NCBI RefSeq assembly: GCF_036492835.1
Contig: NZ_AP025314.1
Span: 2,708,010 to 2,772,009 of the forward strand
DNA length: 64,000 nt
Direction: 5' to 3'
From: Fulvitalea axinellae
GTDB lineage: Bacteria > Bacteroidota > Bacteroidia > Cytophagales > Cyclobacteriaceae
The translations under genes were made by a program, and so were the position numbers. Below the pieces are notes generated by a model. The model did no database searches. It was not told where the DNA came from and worked only from the letters and a program-made list of their open reading frames with translations. Below are positions 44,364-54,766 of this stretch, piece by piece. The number at the start of each line of letters is the position of its first letter. Position 1 is the stretch's first letter.

Positions 44364-45470
44364 ATGAATCTACGCCGCACACTTACAGTTTTGTTAGGAG
44401 CCGCCTTCCTCGGCGCCTGCTCCAGCGACAGCGACGATCCCGTCGTTCCAAAACTCGATATCGTTTGGGATATCCCCTCACAGGGATTCAACACCAAGGT
44501 TAACGAGACACTTTTACTTAGCCCCAGCGTAAAAAACGAAGGCGACGCACCCGTATACCAATGGATCGAGAAAGGCGTCACTGTCGCCACCACCTCTACG
44601 CATATTTTCCAGAGCTCGGCGCCCGGTGAATTCACCGTAAAATTTAAAGTCCAGAACGGCGCTCAAGCCGATTCGGTCAAATTCAATGTAACCGTCACGC
44701 CCGGCGACAACCCCGCTCCCGACAACGCGTACCTTAGCGAGGTATTCGAATACGCACCCGCTCCGGGACAATTTGTCAACACCTCGCTCGGGGAAAAAGA
44801 CTCCGGCAAAGACATCATCGGCAAGGAAGGGTCACTTATCACCCTCGGCGGATTCGGCGGATATATCATTGCGGGCTTTGATCACGACGTCAGCAATGGC
44901 TCCGAAGAGGACATCATTATCTACGGCAACGCCTTCGAGGGCAGTTCCGAGCCGGGAATCGTTTTCGTGATGCAAGACGAAAACGGCAACGGCAAACCCG
45001 ACGATACTTGGTACGAAATCAAAGGCGAAGCGCACGACGACGAAGGCGTTCACCGTGACTACGAGATCACCTACAAGCGTCCGGCCAGTGCTACCGCCGA
45101 TGTTCCTTGGACTGACAACAAAGGCAACTCCGGAGCCATTAAGCGGAATGGCTACCACGAGCAGGAATACTTTCCAAAGTGGATTGAAGACGACAGCTAC
45201 ACCCTCCGCGGAACCCTGTTGCCCGCCCGCACCAAACACGACGATACAGCCGGACACATAATCAACCCAAGCTACGGCAAGGGCTACGCCGACAATACCT
45301 CGGGCGGTGACCGTATAGACATTTCAAACGCCATTGACGCCGAAGGCAAAGCGGTAACCCTTTCTTCTATCCGCTTTATCAAGGTACAGTGCGCGGTAAA
45401 CAAAGACGCCGGCAACCTCGGCGAGGTTTCCACCGAAATCTCCGGAGCCGCCGACCTTTCGAAGTTCTAA
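44364..45470 (+). CDS. B12-locus PKD-like surface lipoprotein
   Basis: 368 residues. Lipoprotein signal MNLRRTLTVLLGAAFLGAC followed by SSDSDD. Residues 30-115 are a PKD/Ig-like domain (GDAPVYQWIEKGVTVATTSTHIF...FTVKFKVQNGAQADSVKFNVTV). Residues 120-368 form the 'cell surface protein' domain that accompanies BtuB/BtuG in Bacteroides B12 loci, with LGGFGGYIIAGFDHDVSNGSEEDIIIYGNAF and VFVMQDENGNGKPDDTWYEIKG; the DENGNGKPDD loop resembles a calcium-binding site. I infer a surface helper of B12 capture. No biochemical role is established for this exact family as far as I know. Confidence 0.82.
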   Translation: MNLRRTLTVLLGAAFLGACSSDSDDPVVPKLDIVWDIPSQGFNTKVNETLLLSPSVKNEGDAPVYQWIEKGVTVATTSTHIFQSSAPGEFTVKFKVQNGAQADSVKFNVTVTPGDNPAPDNAYLSEVFEYAPAPGQFVNTSLGEKDSGKDIIGKEGSLITLGGFGGYIIAGFDHDVSNGSEEDIIIYGNAFEGSSEPGIVFVMQDENGNGKPDDTWYEIKGEAHDDEGVHRDYEITYKRPASATADVPWTDNKGNSGAIKRNGYHEQEYFPKWIEDDSYTLRGTLLPARTKHDDTAGHIINPSYGKGYADNTSGGDRIDISNAIDAEGKAVTLSSIRFIKVQCAVNKDAGNLGEVSTEISGAADLSKF

Positions 45471-45541
45471 AACACTGGGTGCCCAGACCGGCAAAGCCTC
45501 TTCTCAAGGCTTTGGTCCGCCCGGCCTGAGGGCTACCCGAT

Positions 45542-45592
45542 TCCGCTCCGTGGGCGCGGCAAGCGTCAGCATGCCTGCATACCCGGAGCGGA
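45542..45592 (+). terminator. Long stem-loop after the PKD-like lipoprotein gene
   Basis: 9-bp stem TCCGCTCCG (45542-45550) / CGGAGCGGA (45584-45592) with a 33-nt GC-rich loop, then TCTTATTTC. A possible weak terminator or mRNA-stability element 72 bp after the stop. Confidence 0.5.
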
Positions 45593-45861
45593 TCTTATTT
45601 CATTTGCATTGAAAAGTTATGCGATTGTTGCTCCATACGTACCCGTCGTCATCGGCACATACCCGATTCGGCAAGGATTTTTATCCTTATATGGGAGAAA
45701 AATGCACTTTTGACTTTTCACAAAAGCACAGGGACGCCGTTTTGCCTTCGCAAAGGCCCGGTTTTGTTCCTTCCGGAATCGTTTCATCTGATCCCGGCAT
45801 TATTTCGTCTTGTTCGACACCCATTATTATTGGCCCTGATAAGGCCAAATCGACTTACGCA

Positions 45862-46045
45862 ACCAATTCCATTGGCTTGGGCATAGTTTCTTCAACCCAT
45901 GCGACCAATTTTATTGGCTACGGCACAGTTTCTTCGACTCATGCGACCAATTTCATTGGCTACGGCATAGTTTCTTCGACTCATGCAACCAATTCTATTG
46001 GCTACGGCACAGTTTCTTCGACTCGTACTACCAATTCTATTGTCA
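45862..46045 (+). repeat. 42-bp tandem repeat array (four full units plus partial)
   Basis: Units start at 45862, 45904, 45946 and 45988, with a partial fifth at 46030. Each reads ACCAATTnnATTGGCT, then GGCAYAGTTTCTTC and ACTCATGC, so every unit carries the palindrome CCAATTnnATTGG. Degenerate copies flank the array (near 45830 and 46090). Because 42 is a multiple of three, the plus frame 45619-46152 and a minus frame both stay open with 14-residue repeats. Neither has a start or composition that looks like a real gene. It occupies the leader just before btuB. Confidence 0.85.
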
Positions 46046-46151
46046 TGTACGTAAGGTCGATGTACTCCGGCGTAATTTTTATAACTGCGCATCCAATTCC
46101 ATTAGCAAAGATTTCTTTACCCGAAGGGAAGAGCCCAAATACGGCATCGTG

Positions 46152-48155
46152 ATGAAAGGATTCTACTTAAATAAAATACTACCCCTCTTTATTCTTTTGA
46201 CAACTGTCGGAAATATCGCGACAGCGCAAGAGAAAATAATCGATTTCATGGACACGTTAATTGTGCTCCCCGATATTCAAGTCATTGACAGCCGTATACT
46301 GGAACGTTCCGGGTTCAAAAACCAAACGATCGACACGCTTACGCTAAAGGAATACCGCTCGGAAAACCTAGCCGAAGTGCTTACGATGAAAACATCCATC
46401 TTCATCAAGAGCTACGGACCCGGCGGCTTGGCTACCCCGTCATTCAGAGGCACGGGCGCCAGCCATACGCAGGTGTACTGGAACGGAATAAACCTGAACT
46501 CGCCCACTATGGGCCAGACCGACCTCTCTTTGCTCCCGATCGGCTTTTCGGATATGATAGACGTCAACTTCGGGGCTTCCAGCCTACTTTACGGAACGGG
46601 AGGCTTGGGCGGAGCTATCCGTCTCGGCAGTAATCCTGACGCTATCCGGGGCTTCGAGATCAACGCCACGCAATATGTAGGCAGTTTCGGGACTTACACG
46701 TCCAATGTCGGGCTTAATTACGGCAACGGCACTTGGCAAGGCGTAACGAAAATCTTTTACAAAACCGCCGACAACGACTTTGAATTCGTGAACACTTCCC
46801 AAAAAGAGAGTCACGAAGACGAAGACTACCCTACCCAAACCAACGAAAACGCCGAATTGCGACAGTGGAGTGTTCTTCAGGAAGTTTATAGATCCGTGGG
46901 ACAACACGGAACCCTAGCCGCCAGGGTTTGGTATCAGGACAGCGACAGAAACCTTTCCTCGCCAATGAACCAGAAGCCCGGCGACGACAACCAGAAGGAT
47001 GAGACACTCCGCACGATGTTGGAATGGAAACACAACGACGAAAACAAGAACTTCATACAGCGCGCCGCCTATGTAAGGGAACAACTCGACTACTCTGACC
47101 CGAAGACCAAAACCGATTCGGAGAGTGTCACCGACAGTTATTTCCTGAACGGGGTGGCCAATTTCAAATTCGGGGAGAAAGTATACCTGAACAGCGGCTA
47201 CAATCTCCGTCACGACGAAGCGGACACGGACGATTACCAAGATCTGGAATCCGGCAATACCGTAAGGCGCACGCAGACCACCTTCGACATTTATTCCAGC
47301 GTAGAATGGCACCCGGCCGAAGCGTTGGAAATATCGTTCCTGCTCCGTCAACAGTGGATTGACGGCGACGCAAAGCCATTGCTACCCTCTCTGGGGGCGA
47401 ACTATCAAGTAATAAACCACCGTGGCGTTAGCGGAACAGTCCGAGCCAACGTTTCCAAGAGCTTCCACGCCCCCAGCCTCAACGACAGGTATTACTTTCC
47501 GGTAGGCAACCCCGATTTGCTTCCGGAAGAAGGCAATTCCATCGAGCTCGGCACCGACTGGGTCATTCTTCAGGACAACTGGCACTTCGACTACAGTTTA
47601 ACCGCCTATGCCTCGTTAGTGGATAACTGGATCGTATGGCGCCCAGGCGTACGCAACCTCTGGGCCCCGGAAAACCTGAGGGAAGTATACTCGCGCGGAC
47701 TTGAGAATTCCTTAGGCGCACGCTATACTGTCAACGGCTGGACTACGGAAGCCAGAGTCAACTACTCTTATATAATATCGGAAAACCAGAAAAGCTATGA
47801 CGGCAACGATGATATTGTGGGCGAACAGATGATCTACGTGCCCAAACATAATTTTAATGCCACATTACGAGTAAGCCACAAAGGCTGGTACGCTGTAGCG
47901 GAACAACTAGCCTACGGAAAAAGGAATATCAGAACCAAAGAGGAACAGGAAGACGAACATCTGGCGCCATACTACCTCACCAACTTAAGCGTAGGCAGAA
48001 ACTGGGCTTCGGGACGAAACAATTTCGGTCTCCGACTTAAAGCCAGCAACCTGTTTGACTACACATACCAGTCCGTAGCCCGACGCCCGATGCCGGGGCG
48101 ATACTACAGCCTTACGCTAAACTACGGACTGAACCCCAAACCGAAGACCAAGTAA
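46152..48155 (+). CDS. btuB: TonB-dependent vitamin B12 outer-membrane receptor BtuB
   Basis: 667 residues from the ATG at 46152 (the preceding GTG codon is ignored). Signal peptide ending ATAQ. The TonB-contact region precedes a plug domain with LAEVLTMKTSIFIKSYGPGGLATPSFRGTGASHTQVYWNGINLNSPTMGQTDLSLLPIGF and VNFGASSLLYGTGGLGGAIRLGS, in the BtuB/FepA style. A 22-strand barrel follows, ending NYGLNPKPKTK. The length fits BtuB (about 600-700). The riboswitch at the head of the locus and BtuG-like neighbours make cobalamin the expected substrate. The inner-membrane BtuCDF transporter is not in the window. Confidence 0.92.
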   Translation: MKGFYLNKILPLFILLTTVGNIATAQEKIIDFMDTLIVLPDIQVIDSRILERSGFKNQTIDTLTLKEYRSENLAEVLTMKTSIFIKSYGPGGLATPSFRGTGASHTQVYWNGINLNSPTMGQTDLSLLPIGFSDMIDVNFGASSLLYGTGGLGGAIRLGSNPDAIRGFEINATQYVGSFGTYTSNVGLNYGNGTWQGVTKIFYKTADNDFEFVNTSQKESHEDEDYPTQTNENAELRQWSVLQEVYRSVGQHGTLAARVWYQDSDRNLSSPMNQKPGDDNQKDETLRTMLEWKHNDENKNFIQRAAYVREQLDYSDPKTKTDSESVTDSYFLNGVANFKFGEKVYLNSGYNLRHDEADTDDYQDLESGNTVRRTQTTFDIYSSVEWHPAEALEISFLLRQQWIDGDAKPLLPSLGANYQVINHRGVSGTVRANVSKSFHAPSLNDRYYFPVGNPDLLPEEGNSIELGTDWVILQDNWHFDYSLTAYASLVDNWIVWRPGVRNLWAPENLREVYSRGLENSLGARYTVNGWTTEARVNYSYIISENQKSYDGNDDIVGEQMIYVPKHNFNATLRVSHKGWYAVAEQLAYGKRNIRTKEEQEDEHLAPYYLTNLSVGRNWASGRNNFGLRLKASNLFDYTYQSVARRPMPGRYYSLTLNYGLNPKPKTK

Positions 48156-48167
48156 AAAGGAACGCCG

Positions 48168-49328
48168 ATGATTAGGACAGAGATGAAATATACCGCTTCG
48201 GAAGGCCAAAAAGGGACAACTAGCTCCAAGCTCTTTAGCCATGTGAGAAGACTGGCCATTATCGCAGGAATTTTAGCAACAACCTTAGCCTGCAACGATC
48301 CCGAGGATGCCTTGGTCGAGAACTATAAGCCTCCGTCGGGCAATTACACAAACGGAGTGTTTGTATTGAACGAAGGAAATTTCGATTGGGGAGTCGGGAC
48401 GCTCTCGTTCTTCTCTCCCGAAAAATCGCCGTGGATAGACGGCCACCGCGAAACCGAATCAAAAATCTTTCGCCAGATCAACGACTCCGAACTAGGCAAC
48501 GTATCGCAGTCCATGACCATCTACAAAGGCAAGGGCTACATCGTCATCAACAATTCCGAACGGGTAATCGTCACGGATCCGGGCACCATAAAATGGACAG
48601 GCACTATAGAAGTTCCAGGCGGAAGCCCCAGATACTTACTCCCCATTAATACCAAGAAAGCCTACCTAACCGAACTGTACGTCGACTGCGTGTGGATAGT
48701 GGACCTGGAAAACGAAAAGATCTCAGGCAAAATCCCGGTAAGCGGCTGGACCGAAGGGCTAATCCTATTCGAAAACTATGCCTTGGTCACAAAAAAGAGA
48801 ACCACGAAAGACAAAAGGGAAGGCGGAGAAGTCTTGCTTAAAATCGATACCCGCACCGATGAAGTAGTGGACAGCGTAGCATTGCCCAAAGGCCCGTCCA
48901 GTATAGTGATGGACCAACGCAGAAAAGCCTGGGTCCTCTGCGACGGAGGCTTGCAAGACCAGCCCAATCTCGTTCGCCTCAACCCATTTACCATGAAGGT
49001 GGAAAAAACCTTCCCCTTCCCCAACGAAGCCGTGATAGCGCCCGGCAACCTCCGCTCAAACGAAACCGCCGACACGCTATACTTCCTTAACGGAGGCGTA
49101 TGCCGTCACCCAATCGACGCTCCGGAGCTTAATCCGAACGCGTACATCCCGCAAAGGGAGAAGTTTTACGCAATGGACATTGAGCCGGGCACAGGCCTAA
49201 TCTACGTCGGCGACGCGCTGGACTACCTCCGGCGAGGCATCGCCTACCGCTTCCGCCCCAACGGTCACCCCGTCGATTCTTTTCGAGTAGGCGTCATCCC
49301 GACAGGCTTTACATTTAACCAACCATAA
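48168..49328 (+). CDS. BtuG-like beta-propeller surface lipoprotein (DUF5074)
   Basis: 386 residues starting 12 bp after btuB. The N-terminus is long and polar (about 25 residues, with internal starts at M6) before the lipoprotein segment LAIIAGILATTLAC. Mature protein: a seven-bladed propeller beginning YTNGVFVLNEGNFDWGVGTLSFFSPE, the hallmark of BtuG, with VYKG/IYKGKGYIVINNSERVIVTDP and later blades. Known BtuG caps BtuB and binds B12 with very high affinity. The btuB-adjacent position makes this the likelier BtuG counterpart of the two propeller proteins in the locus. Last gene of the presumed operon. Confidence 0.88.
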   Translation: MIRTEMKYTASEGQKGTTSSKLFSHVRRLAIIAGILATTLACNDPEDALVENYKPPSGNYTNGVFVLNEGNFDWGVGTLSFFSPEKSPWIDGHRETESKIFRQINDSELGNVSQSMTIYKGKGYIVINNSERVIVTDPGTIKWTGTIEVPGGSPRYLLPINTKKAYLTELYVDCVWIVDLENEKISGKIPVSGWTEGLILFENYALVTKKRTTKDKREGGEVLLKIDTRTDEVVDSVALPKGPSSIVMDQRRKAWVLCDGGLQDQPNLVRLNPFTMKVEKTFPFPNEAVIAPGNLRSNETADTLYFLNGGVCRHPIDAPELNPNAYIPQREKFYAMDIEPGTGLIYVGDALDYLRRGIAYRFRPNGHPVDSFRVGVIPTGFTFNQP

Positions 49329-49407
49329 CCGCCAACACTCGCACAAAGTGTGTATTTAATCGAAAAAACCACATCTTAAGACCTTAAAGGCGCGTTCCAA
49401 AAACAAG

Positions 49408-49493
49408 AAGCCTTCAATTTGATTGTCCAAACAACCGCATACGGGGACGAAAACATAAGTCCACGTATCGGAAAGGCAACAAATTGAAGGCTT
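49408..49493 (+). promoter_or_regulatory. Long inverted repeat in the pafA leader
   Basis: 14-bp perfect arms AAGCCTTCAATTTG (49408-49421) and CAAATTGAAGGCTT (49480-49493), with 58 bp between them. A nested stem ATACG-GGAC / GTCC-CGTAT is at 49440-49470. The right arm ends 6 bp before the pafA start codon, so folding could block ribosome access. No transposon-like features are visible. Confidence 0.7.
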
Positions 49494-49499
49494 ATTCAT

Positions 49500-51152
49500 A
49501 TGGGAAGAATCTACGGAACGCTAATCGCATTTTTATTCGCATGGTGCGGTAACGCTATCGCGCAAGAGAAAAAACCAAAGCTGGTAGTCGGCATTGTCAT
49601 TGACCAAATGAGGCAAGAATACCTTTACCGCTTCGCCCCAAACTTTGGCGAAGACGGATTCAAAAGACTTATGGGCGAAGGCTATATGTTCAGCAATACC
49701 CATATCAACTACGTACCCACGGCCACAGGCCCCGGACACGCTTCCATTTATACAGGCACTACCCCAGCTTATCACGGCATAGTAAGCAACAACTGGTACG
49801 ACCGAACACTCAAAGAGAAAGTCTACTGCGTCGAAGACAAGCGTTTCCATACCGTAGGCTCCAAAACAGACGCGGGAAAAGCCTCGCCAAACCGCTTGCT
49901 CACCACTACAATCACCGACGAACTGAAGCTGGCGTCCAATTTCAAATCAAAAGTGATCGCGCTTTCCATTAAAGACCGCGCGTCCGTACTTCCCGGTGGC
50001 CACAACCCCAACGGTGCCTTTTGGTACGACTTCAATACCGGCGATTTCGTCACCTCCACATACTATATGGAAGCGCTCCCAGGCTGGGTTGAGAAGTTCA
50101 ACAAGAAAGACTTACCTGACAAATTCCTAAAAAAGACTTGGAACAGGCTGTTGCCCAAAGAAGCCTACACCGTCAGCGACACCCATCATTCCAAATACGA
50201 AAACGGACTAAACGCCAACGACAAATTCCCCTATGACCTGCAAAAGCTTTCCGAGGGCAAACGGGGAAAAGACCGTTACGGCATTATCCCCAGCACACCC
50301 TTCGGCAATACTATCCTGACCGAGCTTGTTTTTTCGGCCGTCAAAAGCGAAAAACTCGGACAGGGTAAAGAAACGGACTTTTTGGCGGTCAGCTACTCCT
50401 CGCCCGACATCATCGGACACCGATACGGGCCTCGCTCCGAAGAAATCGAAGACACTTACGTTCGCCTAGACGGCCTAATCAGCGATTTGCTGGCCTTTCT
50501 AGACGAACACATAGGCAAAAGCGAATACACCGTATTCCTAACCGCCGACCACGCCGCCACAGCGAATCCGGAATTTCTGAAAGACAATAAATTTCCCGGA
50601 GGGTATTTCAACGGCAAAGAGGCTAAAGAGCAAATCAACGACGCTTTGTCAGAAAAATTCGGGATGGGTCTCTGGGTTGAGAGTATGGACTTTATGCAAG
50701 TTTACCTTGACCGCGCATTGCTCAAGCGCGAAAAAGTAAACATTGAAGAGGCCTCCGAAGCCGTAAAAGAAGCATTGATGGCCAATGAGATGGTCTCGAG
50801 AGCTTACACCGGCAACACCGTTTACAAGGCAGACTATAACGAAGGCGGCATCAAAGGGTTTATGGTTCGTGGCTATATGCCACAGCGTTGCGGTGATGTG
50901 ATCTTCGCCCAAAAGCCCGGATACATCCAGTGGTTCAACAAAAAAGGGACTACACACGGATCGCCTTACACTTACGACACCAATATCCCAATGCTGTGGT
51001 TCGGCGCAAATGTTCCGCACGGATCATCCTCAAAGTATCATCCCGTAACCGATATCGCCGCCACATTGTCCATTATGCTTCAGACGAAATTTCCTTCAGG
51101 ATGTACGGGGCAACCTATTCAGGAAATATTAGGAGATGATGACAAAGACTGA
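49500..51152 (+). CDS. pafA: PafA-type alkaline phosphatase (phosphate-irrepressible)
   Basis: 550 residues with a signal peptide (cut near AIAQ, residue 22). Metal ligands and catalytic residues of the alkaline phosphatase superfamily are in place: Asp35 in VIDQMR, nucleophile Thr76 in TATGPGHASIYTG, Asn97/98 in VSNNWYDR, Lys158/Arg160 in SIKDRASVLPGGH (the PafA hallmark), then SSPDIIGHRYGP, TADHAATANPEF and THGSPYTYD. It hydrolyses phosphomonoesters in the periplasm. In Flavobacteria PafA is not repressed by phosphate. The leader carries the long inverted repeat described above; a bidirectional terminator follows. Confidence 0.92.
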   Translation: MGRIYGTLIAFLFAWCGNAIAQEKKPKLVVGIVIDQMRQEYLYRFAPNFGEDGFKRLMGEGYMFSNTHINYVPTATGPGHASIYTGTTPAYHGIVSNNWYDRTLKEKVYCVEDKRFHTVGSKTDAGKASPNRLLTTTITDELKLASNFKSKVIALSIKDRASVLPGGHNPNGAFWYDFNTGDFVTSTYYMEALPGWVEKFNKKDLPDKFLKKTWNRLLPKEAYTVSDTHHSKYENGLNANDKFPYDLQKLSEGKRGKDRYGIIPSTPFGNTILTELVFSAVKSEKLGQGKETDFLAVSYSSPDIIGHRYGPRSEEIEDTYVRLDGLISDLLAFLDEHIGKSEYTVFLTADHAATANPEFLKDNKFPGGYFNGKEAKEQINDALSEKFGMGLWVESMDFMQVYLDRALLKREKVNIEEASEAVKEALMANEMVSRAYTGNTVYKADYNEGGIKGFMVRGYMPQRCGDVIFAQKPGYIQWFNKKGTTHGSPYTYDTNIPMLWFGANVPHGSSSKYHPVTDIAATLSIMLQTKFPSGCTGQPIQEILGDDDKD

Positions 51153-51206
51153 GAATAGAAAAATAAGGAACACTCCCGCAACAAACATACTCTATCAATA
51201 AACGAC

Positions 51207-51240
51207 GAAAGCCGCCCCAGATCGGGACGGCTTTCTTTTT
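51207..51240. terminator. Bidirectional terminator between pafA and groEL
   Basis: Stem GAAAGCCG(C)CCC / GGGACGGCTTTC (51207-51235, one internal mismatch) followed by TTTTTATA. It is used by both convergent genes. Confidence 0.85.
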
Positions 51241-51262
51241 ATAACTATGAGTAGATGCTCGA

Positions 51263-52918
<1,656 letters not shown>

Positions 52919-52948
52919 TTAAAATGAAAGATGTTAAAAACGGGAAAA

Positions 52949-53227
52949 TCAAAGGATCAAAAGAATCTCAGACTCTTTCATGATCAGGTAGTCTACGCCT
53001 TCGTAGTTCACCTCTGTGCCTGAGTACTTGCCATACAACACTTGGTCTCCCACTTTAACCGTCATCGGCTCGTCCTTAGTGCCAGGGCCAACAGCCACTA
53101 TTTTTCCCTGAAGCGGCTTCTCTTTTGCCGTGTCTGGAATATAGAGTCCTGAAGCGGTTTTAACTTCCGCTGGAGCCGGCTCGATGAGAACCTTGTCCCC
53201 TAATGGCTTTGCTTTTACTTCTGACAT
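52949..53227 (-). CDS. groES: 10-kDa co-chaperonin GroES
   Basis: 92 residues. Typical features: [41 protein letters not shown], the mobile-loop region, [17 protein letters not shown] and the C-terminal EILLIL-type strand. Caps GroEL. First gene of the groES-groEL operon; the 300-bp spacer upstream (53228-53528) must hold its promoter, but no exact TAnnTTTG element is evident there, nor a CIRCE inverted repeat. Confidence 0.98.
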   Translation of the reverse strand: MSEVKAKPLGDKVLIEPAPAEVKTASGLYIPDTAKEKPLQGKIVAVGPGTKDEPMTVKVGDQVLYGKYSGTEVNYEGVDYLIMKESEILLIL

Positions 53228-53528
53228 TTTAGTTCGCGATTTTTATTAAAGTATAAAAATTTGTTTCAGATTCTTGTCCCGAAAGACACCCTAGCTTTTA
53301 TCATTTCCCGTGCCAACTTAACTAACGTGACACTTTGGCGCATTTTTCAAAAACAATTCCCGACACGCATTCCGATAGAACCCTAAGACTCAAAATAATA
53401 ATGGCGAAAGAGCCCGAATTTTCAAGAAAACGCTTTTTCGAAAAACTGTCAGTGCTTTCGGGGCCAACACGAAAAACATGACAAAATGCCACACGCTAAA
53501 TACGCGGAAATATTAAGGCAAAAAAAAA

Positions 53529-53545
53529 CCCTCTAAGAAAGAGGG
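53529..53545 (-). terminator. Terminator of the rpsF-rpsR-rplI operon
   Basis: 6-bp stem CCCTCT/AGAGGG with a 5-nt loop. On the minus strand it is followed by a run of eight T. It lies 28 bp beyond the rplI stop. The rest of 53228-53528 shows no gene. Confidence 0.88.
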
Positions 53546-53572
53546 CTTTTGTATTTCTTTATTGGGGTCAGC

Positions 53573-54016
53573 TTACTCAGCTACAACCTCAACAGTGATT
53601 TCGTGCTTAACTTCTTTGTGCAAAGCGATAGTAGCAGTGTACTCACCAACGAATTTGGCGTCGCTGTCCAAAGAAATTTGCTTACGGTCGATATCGAAAC
53701 CTTTTTCCTTCAAGCAGTCAGCCAACTGCAAAGGAGTGATAGAACCGAAGATCTTACCGTTCTCGCCAGCTTTGGTTGAGATAGTGATCTTAGTAGTTCC
53801 GATAGCGTTTGCCAAAGCTTCCGCGTCAGCCTTGATTTTCTCGGCTTTGTGAGCGGCTTGCTTAATGTTCTCAGCAATTTGCTTCTTGTTAGAAACAGTA
53901 GCCAAGATGGCGTAACCTTGAGGGATCAAGTAGTTACGTCCGTAACCTGCCTTTACAGTAACGATGTCGTTCTTAAAGCCCAGGCCCTTGATATTTTGAG
54001 TCAAGATAATTTCCAT
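53573..54016 (-). CDS. rplI: 50S ribosomal protein L9
   Basis: 147 residues. N-terminal domain MEIILTQNIKGLGFKNDIVTVKAGYGRNYLIPQGYA contains the L9 signature. A long connecting helix and a C-terminal domain ending HEITVEVVAE complete the usual dumbbell shape. Third gene of rpsF-rpsR-rplI. Confidence 0.98.
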   Translation of the reverse strand: MEIILTQNIKGLGFKNDIVTVKAGYGRNYLIPQGYAILATVSNKKQIAENIKQAAHKAEKIKADAEALANAIGTTKITISTKAGENGKIFGSITPLQLADCLKEKGFDIDRKQISLDSDAKFVGEYTATIALHKEVKHEITVEVVAE

Positions 54017-54057
54017 TGATCTTTCTCTTTTTTCAATGATTACTAAAAACGAGCGAT

Positions 54058-54309
54058 TTACTTCAACGAGTCACCAACATATGGCATCAAAGCCAAGTGG
54101 CGCGCGCGCTTGATCGCCTGGGAAACTTTCTTTTGGAACTTAACCGAAGTACCAGTGATACGACGAGGCAAGATTTTTCCTTGCTCGTTCACAAACTTCA
54201 ACAAGAAGTTGGCGTCTTTGTAATCAACGTACTTGATGCCGTGCTTCTTGAAGCGACAGTACTTCTTGCGGTTTTCGTTTCTATTGATTGGTTCGTTAAC
54301 TAAAGTCAT
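54058..54309 (-). CDS. rpsR: 30S ribosomal protein S18
   Basis: 83 residues. [43 protein letters not shown] and the C-terminal [17 protein letters not shown] are diagnostic. Binds S6 on the small subunit platform. Separated from rpsF by 3 bp. Confidence 0.98.
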   Translation of the reverse strand: MTLVNEPINRNENRKKYCRFKKHGIKYVDYKDANFLLKFVNEQGKILPRRITGTSVKFQKKVSQAIKRARHLALMPYVGDSLK

Positions 54310-54312
54310 GAC

Positions 54313-54681
54313 TTAGCCCTCCTCGTTAGATTTTTCTTCTTTTTTGTTGAATTTACCAGCGCGTCTCTTCTCGCTGAACGCCAAAGCGTGCTTGTCAAGA
54401 GCGATAGTCAAAAAGCGCAATACCTGCTCGTCGCGACGGTACTCAGTCTCAAGAGCGTCGATTGCTTCCGAAGGAGCTTTGAACTCTACCAATGTGTAGA
54501 AGCCAGTAGTTTTGTGCTGGATTGGGTAAGCAAGTTTCTTCAATCCCCAGTTCTCGTGATTCACGATCTCAGCACCGTTGTTTTTCAACGTACCCACAAA
54601 CTTCTCGACAGTATCCTTCATCTGATCTTCAGACAAAACGGGAGTCAAAATGAATACCGTCTCATAATTTTTCAATTCCAT
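54313..54681 (-). CDS. rpsF: 30S ribosomal protein S6
   Basis: 122 residues. [28 protein letters not shown] and [26 protein letters not shown] match S6. The C-terminus is extended and basic/acidic ([13 protein letters not shown]), as in many Bacteroidota. First gene of the operon, with a strong promoter about 40 bp upstream. Confidence 0.98.
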   Translation of the reverse strand: MELKNYETVFILTPVLSEDQMKDTVEKFVGTLKNNGAEIVNHENWGLKKLAYPIQHKTTGFYTLVEFKAPSEAIDALETEYRRDEQVLRFLTIALDKHALAFSEKRRAGKFNKKEEKSNEEG

Positions 54682-54720
54682 AACTAATATAGTTGCGGTT
54701 TATTTTTGAAATTCGAACCG

Positions 54721-54749
54721 CAAATATAGCGGTTTTAGTGTTAAACAAA
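54721..54749 (-). promoter_or_regulatory. Promoter of the rpsF operon
   Basis: Minus strand: TTTG (54746-54749), 17-bp spacer, TATATTTG (54721-54728), an exact TAnnTTTG match. The -7 element is embedded in the inverted repeat ACCGC / GCGGT (54716-54735). Expected leader about 30 nt. Confidence 0.8.
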
Positions 54750-54766
54750 AAAACATCGGCAAGGAT

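Noticed and set aside
45862..46045. CRISPR array
   Set aside because: Units are directly contiguous, with no unique spacers and no cas genes nearby.
45619..46152. 177-codon frame through the 42-bp repeats as a protein gene
   Set aside because: The frame stays open because the repeat unit is divisible by three, and the minus strand is equally open. There is no signal peptide or domain, and the start region is not gene-like.
49408..49493. Miniature transposon with 14-bp terminal repeats
   Set aside because: Only 86 bp in total, no target-site duplication, and no second copy seen in the window; a leader structure is simpler.
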